A stretch of DNA of 30,073 nt from contig JAMOBE010000040.1 of NCBI GenBank assembly GCA_039908285.1, forward strand, positions 1 to 30,073, written 5' to 3'. The translations under genes were made by a program, and so were the position numbers. A model generated the notes under the pieces. That model ran no database searches. It was not told where the DNA came from and was given only the letters and a program-made list of their open reading frames with translations. Positions within the stretch are counted from its first letter, which is position 1; each line of letters opens with the position of its first letter. Below, one piece after another: positions 8,818 to 18,151 of the stretch. Source of the DNA: JAMOBE01 sp039908285 (lineage in GTDB: Bacteria > Pseudomonadota > Alphaproteobacteria > Rhodospirillales > Rhodospirillaceae).

Positions 8818-9144
8818 ATGAACACGAAGACCGCCCTCCTCGCCGCCCTTCTCGTCACCGGCCCGGTCACCCTGGCGGCTGCGGACGTTCAGGTGGCGCA
8901 GGCACAGGCGACACAGGGCACGGCCAATGGCACCATCAACACGGTGGACCCGGCGAAGGGCATTCTCAACATGACCCATGACCCCATCCCCGCCCTGGGT
9001 TGGCCGGCCATGACCATGGACTTCGGCGTCGCTCCAGGTGTTGACCTCAAGGGCTTGGCCAAGGGCGCCAAGGTATCCTTCACCGTCGCCAAGCTCAGTG
9101 ATGGAACCTTCCGCATCACGGCCATCAAGCCGGCGGGTAAGTAA
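8818..9144 (+). CDS. CusF-like periplasmic copper-binding protein
   Basis: 108 residues starting at ATG 8818, with AGGAG at 8806-8810. An N-terminal signal peptide (residues 1-22, hydrophobic LLAALLVTGPVTLAAA) implies export to the periplasm. The mature part is a small beta-barrel of the CusF/YdeI type. It carries the family's Cu(I)/Ag(I) ligand set: H54 in NMTHDPIPALGW, W62, and M65 and M67 in WPAMTMDF. CusF proteins bind Cu(I) or Ag(I) and hand it to an RND efflux pump. No cusCBA genes are visible in the window. The gene sits 30 bases after the second hybrid kinase on the same strand and may be co-transcribed with it, but a functional link to the kinases is not shown. Confidence 0.85.
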   Translation: MNTKTALLAALLVTGPVTLAAADVQVAQAQATQGTANGTINTVDPAKGILNMTHDPIPALGWPAMTMDFGVAPGVDLKGLAKGAKVSFTVAKLSDGTFRITAIKPAGK

Positions 9145-9246
9145 AGAACGAGGGGCCGTCATGCGGATGCATGACTTCGTGCTCCCCGTTATTACCAGAA
9201 TGATAAGTCATGGGGAGCACGAGGGCCTCCAGGCCCTCGTTCTTTA
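9143..9246. repeat. Palindromic repeat element, copy 1
   Basis: Outer ends AAAGAACGAG (9143-9152) and CTCGTTCTTT (9237-9246) are exact reverse complements. CGTGCTCCCC (9178-9187) pairs with GGGGAGCACG (9212-9221). ACGAGGGCCT (9219-9228) pairs with AGGCCCTCGT (9231-9240), followed by a T-rich run, so the right end can act as a terminator for the plus-strand genes. It shares arms and loop text with elements at 10629 and 15260. Confidence 0.75.
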
Positions 9247-9275
9247 TTCTTTCTTATCTTATCTGTAACCTTGTT

Positions 9276-9950
9276 TCACCGCTCGCCGAAGATCGCCGTG
9301 CCGACGCGGACGTGGGTGGCGCCGAGTCGGATCGCGATGGCGAAGTCGCCGCTCATGCCCATGCTGAGAGTGGCTAGGCCGTTGCGCCGTGCGATTTCCC
9401 GCAGCAGGGCGAAGTGGGGTGAGGGCTCGTCGTCCACCGGCGGTACGCACATCAGGCCGACGATGGGAAGCTGGTACTCGTCGCGACAGGCTTTGATGAA
9501 CGCATCGGCCTCGGCGGGGGCGATGCCGGCCTTCTGCGCTTCCTCGCCGGTGTTCACCTGCACCAGGCAGGGGGGCCGGCGGGTCTGCCGCGCCATCTCG
9601 TGCGCCAGGGCGGCGGCGAGTTTCGGCCGGTCCACCGACTCGATGACGTCGAACAGCGCCACCGCCTCCCGCACCTTGTTGGTCTGCAGTGGGCCGATGA
9701 GGTGCAGTCGGACATCGGGGTAGTCCTGCTTCAGCGCCGGCCACTTGGCCAGGGCTTCCTGGACGCGATTCTCGCCGAAGTCCCGATGACCGGAGGCCAG
9801 GACCGGCCGGATGCGCTCGGCTTCGTGGGTCTTGGAGACCGCCACCAGGGTGACGGACGATGGTTGGCGTCCGGCATCACGGGCGGCGGTGGCGATGGCC
9901 TCGACGATTGCGGCGTGACGGAGGGTGATTTCGCTTGGCTCGGCTGACAT
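9276..9950 (-). CDS. yggS: YggS-family pyridoxal phosphate homeostasis protein
   Basis: 224 residues from ATG 9950, a normal length for the YggS/PLPBP (PROSC) family. K40 in VAVSK is the PLP-binding lysine. Other family motifs are FGENRVQEA, HLIGPLQTNK, and the phosphate-binding C-terminus LSMGMSGDFAIAI and RLGATHVRVGTAIFG. The protein is cytosolic, a single TIM barrel that binds PLP without known enzymatic activity and keeps the free PLP pool and amino-acid/vitamin B6 metabolism balanced. It is divergent from the ThiE-like gene with only about 28 bases between the chosen starts, so their promoters must overlap one another or the coding regions. The downstream side ends in repeat element copy 1. 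Confidence 0.93.
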   Translation of the reverse strand: MSAEPSEITLRHAAIVEAIATAARDAGRQPSSVTLVAVSKTHEAERIRPVLASGHRDFGENRVQEALAKWPALKQDYPDVRLHLIGPLQTNKVREAVALFDVIESVDRPKLAAALAHEMARQTRRPPCLVQVNTGEEAQKAGIAPAEADAFIKACRDEYQLPIVGLMCVPPVDDEPSPHFALLREIARRNGLATLSMGMSGDFAIAIRLGATHVRVGTAIFGER

Positions 9951-9978
9951 GAGCGTCCTGGGCTGCTACGGTTGGCCC

Positions 9979-10590
9979 ATGACCCTAGCAGACATCGCCC
10001 GTATCCTCAATTCGCGAGCCCGTCGGGGGCGGGGGCTCCCGGCCCTGTTGCTGCTGACCGACGATGCGCGGGGACCGGACCCGGAGCAGGCCACCGCCCG
10101 ATTGCCGCGAGGGTGCGGTGTCGTGCTGCGCTCCTATGGATTGCCCGAGTCGCAGCGCCTGGCCCTGGCTCGGAGGTTGGCGACGCTGTGCCGACGTCGG
10201 GGCCTGCGGCTGTTGATTGCCGGCGATGTGGGGCTGGCGGTTGCCGTCGGCGCCGATGGGATTCATCTGCCCGAAGGCATGGCCCGACATGGTGTTCTGG
10301 CGCCGCTGCTGGGCTGGCGGCGGCGACGGCGGGGGCTGCTGTCCGTCGCCGCCCATGGTCCGGCGGCGCTGTGGCGGGCGGGGGCGCTCGGTGCCGATTG
10401 CGCCCTGTTGTCGCCGGTGTTTCCGACCTCAAGCCATCCCGGAGCGCCCACCATCGGAACAGTGCGATTCGCGGGGTGGTGCCGGGCGGCGCCGGTGCCG
10501 GTTCTGGCGCTGGGGGGTGTGCGAGTCGACTCTGCGCGACGGCTCATGGACAGCGGCGCAGCCGGACTGGCGACGGTGGGGGGGGTGTGA
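9979..10590 (+). CDS. ThiE/TenI-like thiamine phosphate synthase family protein
   Basis: 203 residues from ATG 9979. ATG 9949 and an earlier start are in frame, and none has a strong Shine-Dalgarno. Family motifs: GADGIHLPEG at 91-100 (compare GVHLGQ), SPVFPTSSHPGAPTIG at 145-160 (the phosphate/thiazole loop) and ALGGV at 177-181 with AAGLATVGGV at the end. ThiE joins the pyrimidine and thiazole halves of thiamine; TenI-type relatives are thiazole tautomerases or of unknown role. The sequence is Arg-rich and the N-terminal third is poorly conserved, so I do not assign thiE firmly. No other thi genes are nearby. Confidence 0.7.
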   Translation: MTLADIARILNSRARRGRGLPALLLLTDDARGPDPEQATARLPRGCGVVLRSYGLPESQRLALARRLATLCRRRGLRLLIAGDVGLAVAVGADGIHLPEGMARHGVLAPLLGWRRRRRGLLSVAAHGPAALWRAGALGADCALLSPVFPTSSHPGAPTIGTVRFAGWCRAAPVPVLALGGVRVDSARRLMDSGAAGLATVGGV

Positions 10591-10628
10591 GAATTCAGGC
10601 TCATATAAATTAACAAAAAAGAGAAGAT

Positions 10629-10750
10629 GTGAGGGCCTGAGGCCCTCACACTCCCCATTATTCACCAGGATGAAAAGTCATGGGGAGCGCGAGGGGCCTG
10701 TCATGCCGCAGGAATGCATACGCATGACCGGTCCCTCGCAAACGTTCTTT
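10629..10750. repeat. Palindromic repeat element, copy 2
   Basis: GTGAGGGCC (10629-10637) pairs with GGCCCTCAC (10641-10649). It is followed by CTCCCCATTATTCACCAGG and a closing TGGGGAGCG at 10681, the same arm and loop layout as copy 1 (9178-9221). The right part, GGGGCCTGTCATGC with a later GCATGACCGG, resembles the left part of copy 1 and the hairpin after glnA. The ends are more diverged than in the other copies. Confidence 0.6.
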
Positions 10751-10827
10751 TGGTTGAAAGCTGCTTAACAAATTCCTCCACCCATAGGGGCACCTGGGCA
10801 GTTACCGATTAATAAAGAAAAAGGGGG

Positions 10828-10870
10828 TTCGGGGCATAGCCCCGAGCGGGGTTTGGGGCGGCAGCCCCAA
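10828..10870. terminator. Tandem GC hairpins
   Basis: TCGGGGC (10829-10835) pairs with GCCCCGA (10839-10845) around ATA, and TTGGGGC (10853-10859) pairs with GCCCCAA (10864-10870). There is no long T-tract on either side, though an A-rich run (AATAAAGAAAAA) precedes the first hairpin, which reads as a T-run for minus-strand transcripts coming from parB. They therefore probably end the parAB transcript. Confidence 0.5.
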
Positions 10871-10914
10871 GCGTAACTGTCAACACTGCATCCGCGTTGC
10901 GCCTTCTTTCCGCT

Positions 10915-11898
10915 TCATTCCACCTCGACGGGCGCCGGTAGACGATCCAGGCCCAACTCCTCGTCCAGGTCGAAGTCGGCCAGCAACGGCGCCTCGTCGT
11001 TCGGGCCGTGCATCATGGCCACGGCGGGACCCGACGCATGGTTCAGGCGGTGGAGAATATCGTCAAGTTGCTCCAGGGTATCATAGTAAATGGTCAGGTT
11101 GCCGCCCCGGCCGGTGAACTGGATCGCCACCTTGAGACCCAGGAGATTCGCCAGGTCCCGCTCCAGGGCCGCCGTATCCGCATCCTTGGTCGGCGGTTTC
11201 CCTGCCCGCGCCTTTTTGCCGCCGTCACCCTGGGCCAGCCGCTCGGTCTGGCGCACGTTGAGGCCGCGCGTCACCACCTGCCGCGCCATCTTCACCGCGT
11301 CGTCGCAGCCGAGGAGCGCCCGCGCGTGGCCGGCGCTCAGCTCGCCGCGGTCCAGCATGTCCTTTACCGGCTCGTCCAGGGACAGAAGCCGCATCATGTT
11401 GGCGACGTGACTGCGACTCTTGCCCACCGCCCGCGCCAGATCCTCCTGTGTGTGCTCGAAGTCCTCCATCAGCCGGCGGTATCCCTCCGCCTCCTCCAGG
11501 GGCGACAGGTCCTGGCGCTGGAGGTTTTCCACCAGGGCTACCTCCAGGGCGGCCCGATCGCCAAGTTCGCGAACGATGACCGGCACCTCGTGCAGGCCCG
11601 CCTGCTGGGCCGCCCGCCACCGCCGTTCCCCGGCGATGATTTCATAGCCCTCCGGGTCGTCGGCGTCGGGACGCACGAGGATGGGCTGGAGAATTCCCTG
11701 CTGGCGAATCGACTCCACCAGGCCGGCGATGCTCTCCTCATCGAAATGGCGCCGCGGCTGGAACTTGCCTGGCCGCAGGAACTCCACCGGCACCGAGCGG
11801 CCGGAATTGCCGACGGCGTCCGTCCCCGTCTCCTCCGGTTCCTCGCCCAGCAGCGACGATAGGCCGCGTCCCAGCGACTTCAGCTTTTCCCTGCTCAT
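10915..11898 (-). CDS. parB: ParB chromosome partitioning protein
   Basis: 327 residues. ATG 11898 overlaps the parA stop as ATGA, and GGGAGGTG lies just upstream; a longer upstream reading frame in this phase is only shadow. The N-terminus LGRGLSSLL is the usual ParA-contacting motif. The ParB/Srx CTPase domain runs about 35-130, with GERRWRA at 90-96 and ENLQR at 124-128. A helix-turn-helix at about 150-175 (QEDLARAVGKSRSHVANMMRL) binds parS, and a C-terminal dimerisation segment ends at VEVE. ParB is a CTP-dependent DNA clamp that loads at parS and spreads; ParA segregates it. Three matching parS sites lie within 8 kb. Confidence 0.96.
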   Translation of the reverse strand: MSREKLKSLGRGLSSLLGEEPEETGTDAVGNSGRSVPVEFLRPGKFQPRRHFDEESIAGLVESIRQQGILQPILVRPDADDPEGYEIIAGERRWRAAQQAGLHEVPVIVRELGDRAALEVALVENLQRQDLSPLEEAEGYRRLMEDFEHTQEDLARAVGKSRSHVANMMRLLSLDEPVKDMLDRGELSAGHARALLGCDDAVKMARQVVTRGLNVRQTERLAQGDGGKKARAGKPPTKDADTAALERDLANLLGLKVAIQFTGRGGNLTIYYDTLEQLDDILHRLNHASGPAVAMMHGPNDEAPLLADFDLDEELGLDRLPAPVEVE

Positions 11899-12707
11899 AG
11901 ACGCACCTCCCGCTCCTGCTTCAACACCTCGCTGGCAAGGTGCAGATAGGCCTGCGACCCCGGACACCGCAGATCGTAGAGCAGCACCGGCTTGCCGTGG
12001 GACGGCGCCTCCGAGACCCGCACATTGCGTGGAATGACCGTGGTGTAAACCTTGTCGCCGAAAAATTCCCGCACGTCCGTCGCCACCATGTCCGACAGGT
12101 TGTTGCGCTTGTCGAACATCGTCAGCACCACGCCCTGGATCGACAGGCTGGGATTGAAGGTCCGGCGGACGCGCTCGATGGTCTTGATCAGGTAGCTGAC
12201 GCCCTCCAGGGCGAAGAACTCGCACTGCAACGGGACCATCACGGCGTTGGCCGCCACCAGGGCATTGAGGGTGATCAGTCCCAGGGCCGGCGGACAGTCG
12301 ATCAGTACATGGTCGAAGTCGCCCAGGCGGTCCCACAACGCCGCCCGCAGGCGGTACTCTCGCTTGGTGGCGTTGACCAGTTCGATTTCCGCCCCGGCCA
12401 GGTCCACCCCGGACGGCACCACATGCAGCCCGGGGACGGCGGTGGCGACGATGGCCTTCTCCACCGGCGCCTCCCCCATCAGCACCTGATAGGAGGTCAC
12501 CGGACGCGCCGTCCGGGAGATGCCCAGGCCGGTGCTGGCGTTGCCCTGGGGATCAAGGTCGATGATCAGCACCCGCTTATGCACCGCCGCCATGGCTGTG
12601 CCCAGGTTGATGGCGGTGGTGGTCTTGCCGACTCCGCCCTTCTGGTTGGCAACGGCAATGATGCGGGGCTTGCCGGACGGCTTGGCGACGTTAGCGACCT
12701 CGGACAC
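11895..12707 (-). CDS. parA: ParA chromosome partitioning ATPase
   Basis: 270 residues from GTG 12707, with GAGG a few bases upstream, overlapping the end of rsmG by 17 bases. The deviant Walker A is KGGVGKT at 23-29, with the signature lysine K23 and K28. LIIDLDPQGNASTG at about 47-60 is the Walker A' region, and VLIDCPPALG is the Walker B. This is the Soj/ParA type without an N-terminal HTH, as expected for chromosomal systems. It binds nucleoid DNA as an ATP dimer, and ParB-parS complexes follow it. It is translationally coupled to parB by a 4-base overlap. Confidence 0.96.
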   Translation of the reverse strand: MSEVANVAKPSGKPRIIAVANQKGGVGKTTTAINLGTAMAAVHKRVLIIDLDPQGNASTGLGISRTARPVTSYQVLMGEAPVEKAIVATAVPGLHVVPSGVDLAGAEIELVNATKREYRLRAALWDRLGDFDHVLIDCPPALGLITLNALVAANAVMVPLQCEFFALEGVSYLIKTIERVRRTFNPSLSIQGVVLTMFDKRNNLSDMVATDVREFFGDKVYTTVIPRNVRVSEAPSHGKPVLLYDLRCPGSQAYLHLASEVLKQEREVRL

Positions 12708-13317
12708 GAGCTACCTCACTGATTCGCAGCACCGCACCGGAGGGATCGGACCGACTAGCGCGGACGTCAAGGGTCATAGTCCACTGTTTTCGTGCGTCGG
12801 TCAACTCCCCTTCGACCCCTTTGCCCTTCAAAAAGAGTCCTTCCGACCCAACATGCTGCAAAAATGGCGCCGCCAGGCCCAACAGTTTGGGGAGAGGGGC
12901 CAGGGCGCGCGCCGTCACCACGTCCACCGCCCACGGCTTCAGCGTCTCGACGCGCACGGGATGGATGGTGGCGACCGTTGCCGTCACGCGTGCCGCTTCG
13001 CGAAGGAAGGCGCACTTGCGCGCATCCGACTCGACAAGGTGCACCTCAGGCACGCCCATGATCGCCAGGACCAGTCCTGGGAAGCCGGCGCCCGTGCCCA
13101 GGTCGATCAATGAGCACGCACCCTCGGGACAGAGCGGCAGAAGCTGGGCCGAGTCGAGCATGTGACGTCGCCAGGGATCGCCGAGTGTCGCCGACCCGAC
13201 CAGGTTGATTCGAGACTGCCAGCGGGTCAGGAGGTCGAGATAGAGCGCGAGACGGTCCAGTGTTTCACGTGAAACATCCGTCTCGGTCTGGAACTGCTCA
13301 GCGGTCATCGGGGTCAT
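12691..13317 (-). CDS. rsmG: RsmG 16S rRNA (guanine-N7) methyltransferase
   Basis: 208 residues. I choose ATG 13317 because GGAGGG lies seven bases upstream; the reading frame extends to GTG 13356, but that extra part is just the parS site read as codons. The SAM-binding motif is IDLGTGAGFPG at about 71-81, followed by VESDARKCAFLREAARV, typical of RsmG/GidB. The enzyme methylates G527 of 16S rRNA. Codons for DVSRET near residue 15 coincide with parS site 1. It is part of the mnmG-rsmG-parA-parB run. Confidence 0.95.
   Translation of the reverse strand: MTPMTAEQFQTETDVSRETLDRLALYLDLLTRWQSRINLVGSATLGDPWRRHMLDSAQLLPLCPEGACSLIDLGTGAGFPGLVLAIMGVPEVHLVESDARKCAFLREAARVTATVATIHPVRVETLKPWAVDVVTARALAPLPKLLGLAAPFLQHVGSEGLFLKGKGVEGELTDARKQWTMTLDVRASRSDPSGAVLRISEVARVRGR
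13261..13276. other. parS site 1 (inside rsmG)
   Basis: TGTTTCACGTGAAACA, a perfect 16-bp palindrome identical to the bacterial chromosomal parS consensus. It lies within the rsmG coding region and is read there as VSRET. Confidence 0.95.
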
Positions 13318-13339
13318 GGCACCCTCCGGGATAGTGCGC

Positions 13340-13355
13340 TGTTTCACGTGAAACA
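13340..13355. other. parS site 2 (between mnmG and rsmG)
   Basis: A second exact TGTTTCACGTGAAACA, 79 bases from site 1, between the end of mnmG and the start of rsmG. Confidence 0.95.
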
Positions 13356-13383
13356 CCCGGACCAGCTCGTGACCGCTCCTCTC

Positions 13384-15237
<1,854 letters not shown>

Positions 15238-15259
15238 GGGAGTGGCCTGTTGGATTGAT

Positions 15260-15459
15260 AAGTAAGAGTAAAGAACGAGGGCCTGAGGCCCTCGTGCTCC
15301 CCATTAATTCCAGGATGATAAGTTCTGGGGAATACATGCTGATTATCATATTGAAATATTTGTATATATATATATTCATTATCATCTTCCCAAGAACCCA
15401 TCAATTTGGAAAAAACGGGGAGCACGAGGGCCTCAGGCCCTCGTTCTTTACTCTTACTT
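15260..15459. repeat. MITE-like element with perfect 43-bp inverted ends
   Basis: The left arm 15260-15302 and right arm 15417-15459 are exact reverse complements over 43 bases. Each arm contains its own palindrome, GAGGGCCT with AGGCCCTC. The 114-base core is AT-rich with a TATATATATATA run and no coding capacity. The right end overlaps the last codon and stop of mnmE. For minus-strand transcription the right arm followed by GTTTTTTCC can act as a terminator. It belongs to the same family as the elements at 9143 and 10629. Confidence 0.85.
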
Positions 15460-16794
15460 CCCAATACAAAAATCCCGAAAGATCACGTCCAGAAGCTCCT
15501 CCACCTCCACCCGCCCGGTGATCCGACCTAGCGCCCGTGCCGCCAGCCGCACATCCTCCGCCTTGAGATCCGGCATTTCCGCCCCCCTGGCCCGCTCCAG
15601 CGCCGAGACACAGTCCATCAGTGCCGCCCGATGGCGAGTACGAGTCGGAACCGGTCCGTCCGTCATGCTCCACCGCTCGGCGACGATCCGCTGCAACTCC
15701 GCCAGCAGTGACTCCACCCCATCCCCATGCAGAGCCGATACACCAAAAGCCGTCCGCCCATCAACTACGACAGTAGTAACGCCCGGCCGCAGGTCGGTCT
15801 TGTTTATTACGATGACGGTATTATCGTCTACAAGTCTCAGGGTTTCTTCATCCAGATCCGGAAGCCGCCCGGCATCGAACACGGCGAGGCGCAGATCCGC
15901 AGCCGCCGCCCGCGCCACGGCCCGTCGCACCCCTTCCGCCTCGATCTCCCCCTCCGCGTCCCGTAGACCCGCCGTATCGGCCAGCACGACCGGATATCCA
16001 CCAAGGTCGAGATGAACCTCAATGACATCACGGGTCGTTCCCGCCGTTGCCGAAACGATCGCCGCCTCCGTCCCGGCGAGCCGGTTCAACAGACTGGACT
16101 TCCCAGCGTTGGGCGCCCCGACGATGACGATGTGGATGCCCTCCCGCAGCCGCTCTCCCCGTCTGCCATCGTTCAGATGTCGCGAGATCTTGATCGCAAG
16201 AGCGTCGATCACCGAGTCGACGTCCCTCTCCACATCATTCGGCAGATCCTCGTCGGCAAAGTCGATCGCCGCTTCCAGGTGAGCCAGACACTGGACCAGT
16301 TCGGAGCGCCAGCCCTCGTAGAGATGCGCCAGGGCGCCGCCCATCTGCCGCAGAGCCTGCCGTCGCTGCGCCGCCGTTTCCGCCGCCACCAGGTCGGCCA
16401 GACCCTCCGCCGCTGTCAGATCCATCTTGCCGTTTTCGAAGGATCGACGCGTAAACTCCCCCGGCTCGGCCGGTCGCAATCCCGGGCGCCGCGTCAGAAC
16501 ATCCAGAACCTCAGCTACGACCGCTCGACTGCCATGGACGTGAAACTCCACCACGTCCTCGCCGGTCACACTGGCTGGGCGGGGAAACCACAAGGCCAAG
16601 CCGTCATCGAGACGGTCCCCGGAGTCGTCCTGTAGCCATACCCGGGTCGCGACTCGTGGTTCTGGTACTTCTCGACCCGTCAGATGGCGAAACGCCGCCG
16701 CAGATCCTGGCCCGGACACCCGGATGATGGCGATGCCAGCACGGCCCGGCGCGGTGGCCAGGGCAAAGATCGTCTCCCTGTCCACCGACTCCAC
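15454..16794 (-). CDS. mnmE: MnmE tRNA modification GTPase
   Basis: 446 residues from GTG 16794, with GAGG six bases upstream. The N-terminal folate-binding domain begins ETIFALATAPGRAGIAIIRV. The G domain has G1 GAPNAGKSS at 226-234, AGTTR 251-255, DTAGLR 273-278 and NKTD 331-334. The C-terminus FCIGK (442-446) keeps the essential cysteine C443. It is a potassium-dependent GTPase that works with MnmG on wobble uridine. The stop and final Lys codon lie within the end of the repeat element, without damage to the conserved tail. The upstream ferredoxin gene ends seven bases before this start, so they probably share a transcript. Confidence 0.97.
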   Translation of the reverse strand: MESVDRETIFALATAPGRAGIAIIRVSGPGSAAAFRHLTGREVPEPRVATRVWLQDDSGDRLDDGLALWFPRPASVTGEDVVEFHVHGSRAVVAEVLDVLTRRPGLRPAEPGEFTRRSFENGKMDLTAAEGLADLVAAETAAQRRQALRQMGGALAHLYEGWRSELVQCLAHLEAAIDFADEDLPNDVERDVDSVIDALAIKISRHLNDGRRGERLREGIHIVIVGAPNAGKSSLLNRLAGTEAAIVSATAGTTRDVIEVHLDLGGYPVVLADTAGLRDAEGEIEAEGVRRAVARAAAADLRLAVFDAGRLPDLDEETLRLVDDNTVIVINKTDLRPGVTTVVVDGRTAFGVSALHGDGVESLLAELQRIVAERWSMTDGPVPTRTRHRAALMDCVSALERARGAEMPDLKAEDVRLAARALGRITGRVEVEELLDVIFRDFCIGK

Positions 16795-16801
16795 GACCGC
16801 C

Positions 16802-17152
16802 TCAGCCTGCCGGCGCCATCTGGGACTCCGGCGTCAGCATCAGACGCTCGACACGTCCACCCTCCGTCAGGTGTTTGGACAGGATTTCGTCCAGGTCCGC
16901 CGAGGTACGGTAGGTGTACCACACCCCCTCGGGGTAGATCACCAGCAGCGGCCCCAGTCCGCACCGACCGAGGCAACCCGACGAGCTGATCTGCACGCCC
17001 GCCAACCCGAGTTCCTCGACCCGCCCCTTGAGATACGACCGCGCCTCGTCACTGCCCTTGGCGCCACAGGAACCCATCGGGTGACCTGGTGGCCGCGTGG
17101 TGGTGCAGCAGAAAACATGCTTATTATAGTACAGTTCTGGATCAGCCATCAT
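16802..17152 (-). CDS. Thioredoxin-like [2Fe-2S] ferredoxin
   Basis: 116 residues from ATG 17152, which overlaps the previous stop by one base (TGATG); GTG 17155 and ATG 17149 are alternatives, and AGGAG upstream fits all. It starts YYNKHVFCCTTTRP and has cysteines C15/C16, C29, C60 and C64 (the latter two in SSSGCLGRCG), matching the ligand layout of the thioredoxin-fold 2Fe-2S ferredoxins. Then GPLLVIYPEGVWY, typical of this family. It is a soluble electron carrier whose partner is unknown. It sits between the small DUF gene and mnmE. Confidence 0.87.
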   Translation of the reverse strand: MMADPELYYNKHVFCCTTTRPPGHPMGSCGAKGSDEARSYLKGRVEELGLAGVQISSSGCLGRCGLGPLLVIYPEGVWYTYRTSADLDEILSKHLTEGGRVERLMLTPESQMAPAG

Positions 17153-17409
17153 CACTTCTCCTCGTCGTTCGAAGAGGCGCCGCCTCTTCCCATGAATTGA
17201 GACCAGAATGCCTGTTGAATCTTATCAAGACCCACCCCCCCCGGCATCCAGTTCTTGACGATCGTATCGACGTCCATCGCCTTCAGGTTGGCTCGCATAC
17301 GATCTTCAAGGTCCTGCATCAAGTGGTCCTGCATCGGCTTCACATCCGGCAGTCCGAAAAAGGCTCGCGCCTCCGCGGGAGTGCAGTCGATATCAATATG
17401 TATCTTCAT
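17152..17409 (-). CDS. Small conserved alphaproteobacterial protein (DUF6489-like)
   Basis: 85 residues starting MKIHIDIDCTPAEARAFFGL, then PDVKPMQDHLMQDLEDRMRA and a tail with FWSQFMG. I recall this pattern as an uncharacterised small protein family (DUF6489) of alphaproteobacteria, but cannot check it. There is no signal peptide or membrane segment. The middle is an acidic amphipathic helix region. It is coupled to the downstream ferredoxin by a one-base overlap. The function is unknown. Confidence 0.75.
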   Translation of the reverse strand: MKIHIDIDCTPAEARAFFGLPDVKPMQDHLMQDLEDRMRANLKAMDVDTIVKNWMPGGVGLDKIQQAFWSQFMGRGGASSNDEEK

Positions 17410-17427
17410 CGCCGTCCTTCACCTAGA

Positions 17428-17527
17428 GCAGTTTCCGCTCAAGCGGAAACTGCGAAAAGCCCGCGCGGCGCTTGAGCGGCCAGAGGCAAATTCTAGAGCG
17501 TTTCCGCTCAGGCGGAAAACGCTCTAG
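17428..17527. repeat. Pair of alphaproteobacterial palindromic repeats
   Basis: GCAGTTTCCGCT (17428-17439) pairs with AGCGGAAACTGC (17442-17453). A second palindrome, CTAGAGCGTTTCCGC (17493-17507), pairs with GCGGAAAACGCTCTAG (17512-17527) with one bulged base. The GCGCGGCGC stretch after the first and the GCGCCGCGCGC stretch just after the second are also inverted. Such AGCGTTTCCGCT palindromes occur as intergenic repeats in many alphaproteobacterial genomes. They fill most of the 292-base gap between divergent genes. Confidence 0.8.
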
Positions 17528-17701
17528 TGCAGCGCCGCGCGCAAGCACAGAAGGTAAGCGTTCACATGTCCCGGCGCAACGCCAGACAGCGAAAAAACCC
17601 AGAAAGACGTGGATGCGTGTAGTGCCTCCCTCTCACGACCTTGCGCAATGTCGGGATCTGGCAGTACAACGGAAAGGCCCATGGACCCTCGGGTGAGCCC
17701 C

Positions 17702-18151
17702 ATGCCTCAGCACAGCTTCGATAGTCCGCTCGGTGTCCTCACGGTAACGGAGGAGAACGGCGTCGTCGTTTCCCTCGACTGGGGGTGGCCGCCGGACACC
17801 GAGGAGACGTCCCTGCTGTTGCGCGCCGAGGAGCAACTCGACGCCTATTTCCAAGGCGAGAGGGAGGCGTTCGATCTTCCCCTCGCTCCTCCCGGCACGA
17901 CCTTTCAGCGTCGGGTCTGGGAGGTCCTGCGGTCCATTCCCCATGGGGAGACCCGCAGCTATGGCGATCTTGCCCGCTCCCTCGCCACCTCGCCCCGGGC
18001 CATCGGCACCGCCTGTGGTCGCAATCCCATTCCCATCCTCATTCCCTGTCATCGGGTGGTGGGGGCGTCGGGATCCCTCGGCGGCTACTCGGGGGGAGAG
18101 GGTCTCGACACCAAGAAATTTCTGCTCGATCTGGAAAGGAAGCACCCATGA
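17702..18151 (+). CDS. ogt: Methylated-DNA--protein-cysteine methyltransferase
   Basis: 149 residues from ATG 17702; in-frame ATG 17681 and one further upstream are possible but add no recognised sequence. The active site is C116 in PILIPCHRVVG; upstream are FQRRVWEVLRSIPHGETRSYGDLA (helix-turn-helix with the arginine finger R97-ish in SPRAIGTACGRNP). The protein transfers alkyl groups from O6-alkylguanine to its own cysteine, a suicide reaction. It is short, like Ogt, and without an Ada N-terminal domain. The stop overlaps the next start as ATGA, so it is co-translated with the oxidoreductase. Confidence 0.93.
   Translation: MPQHSFDSPLGVLTVTEENGVVVSLDWGWPPDTEETSLLLRAEEQLDAYFQGEREAFDLPLAPPGTTFQRRVWEVLRSIPHGETRSYGDLARSLATSPRAIGTACGRNPIPILIPCHRVVGASGSLGGYSGGEGLDTKKFLLDLERKHP

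Larger units (their letters stand above)
10591..10914. other. Intergenic region between convergent genes, repeats and hairpins only
   Basis: About 324 bases lie between the ends of the ThiE-like gene and parB. I see no credible gene. The stretch holds repeat element copy 2 and a pair of strong GC hairpins, listed separately. These probably serve as transcription stops for both convergent genes. Confidence 0.6.

Noticed and set aside
13318..13356. Longer RsmG N-terminus starting MFHVKQ
   Set aside because: Those codons are the parS palindrome; ATG 13317 has a strong GGAGGG at proper distance.
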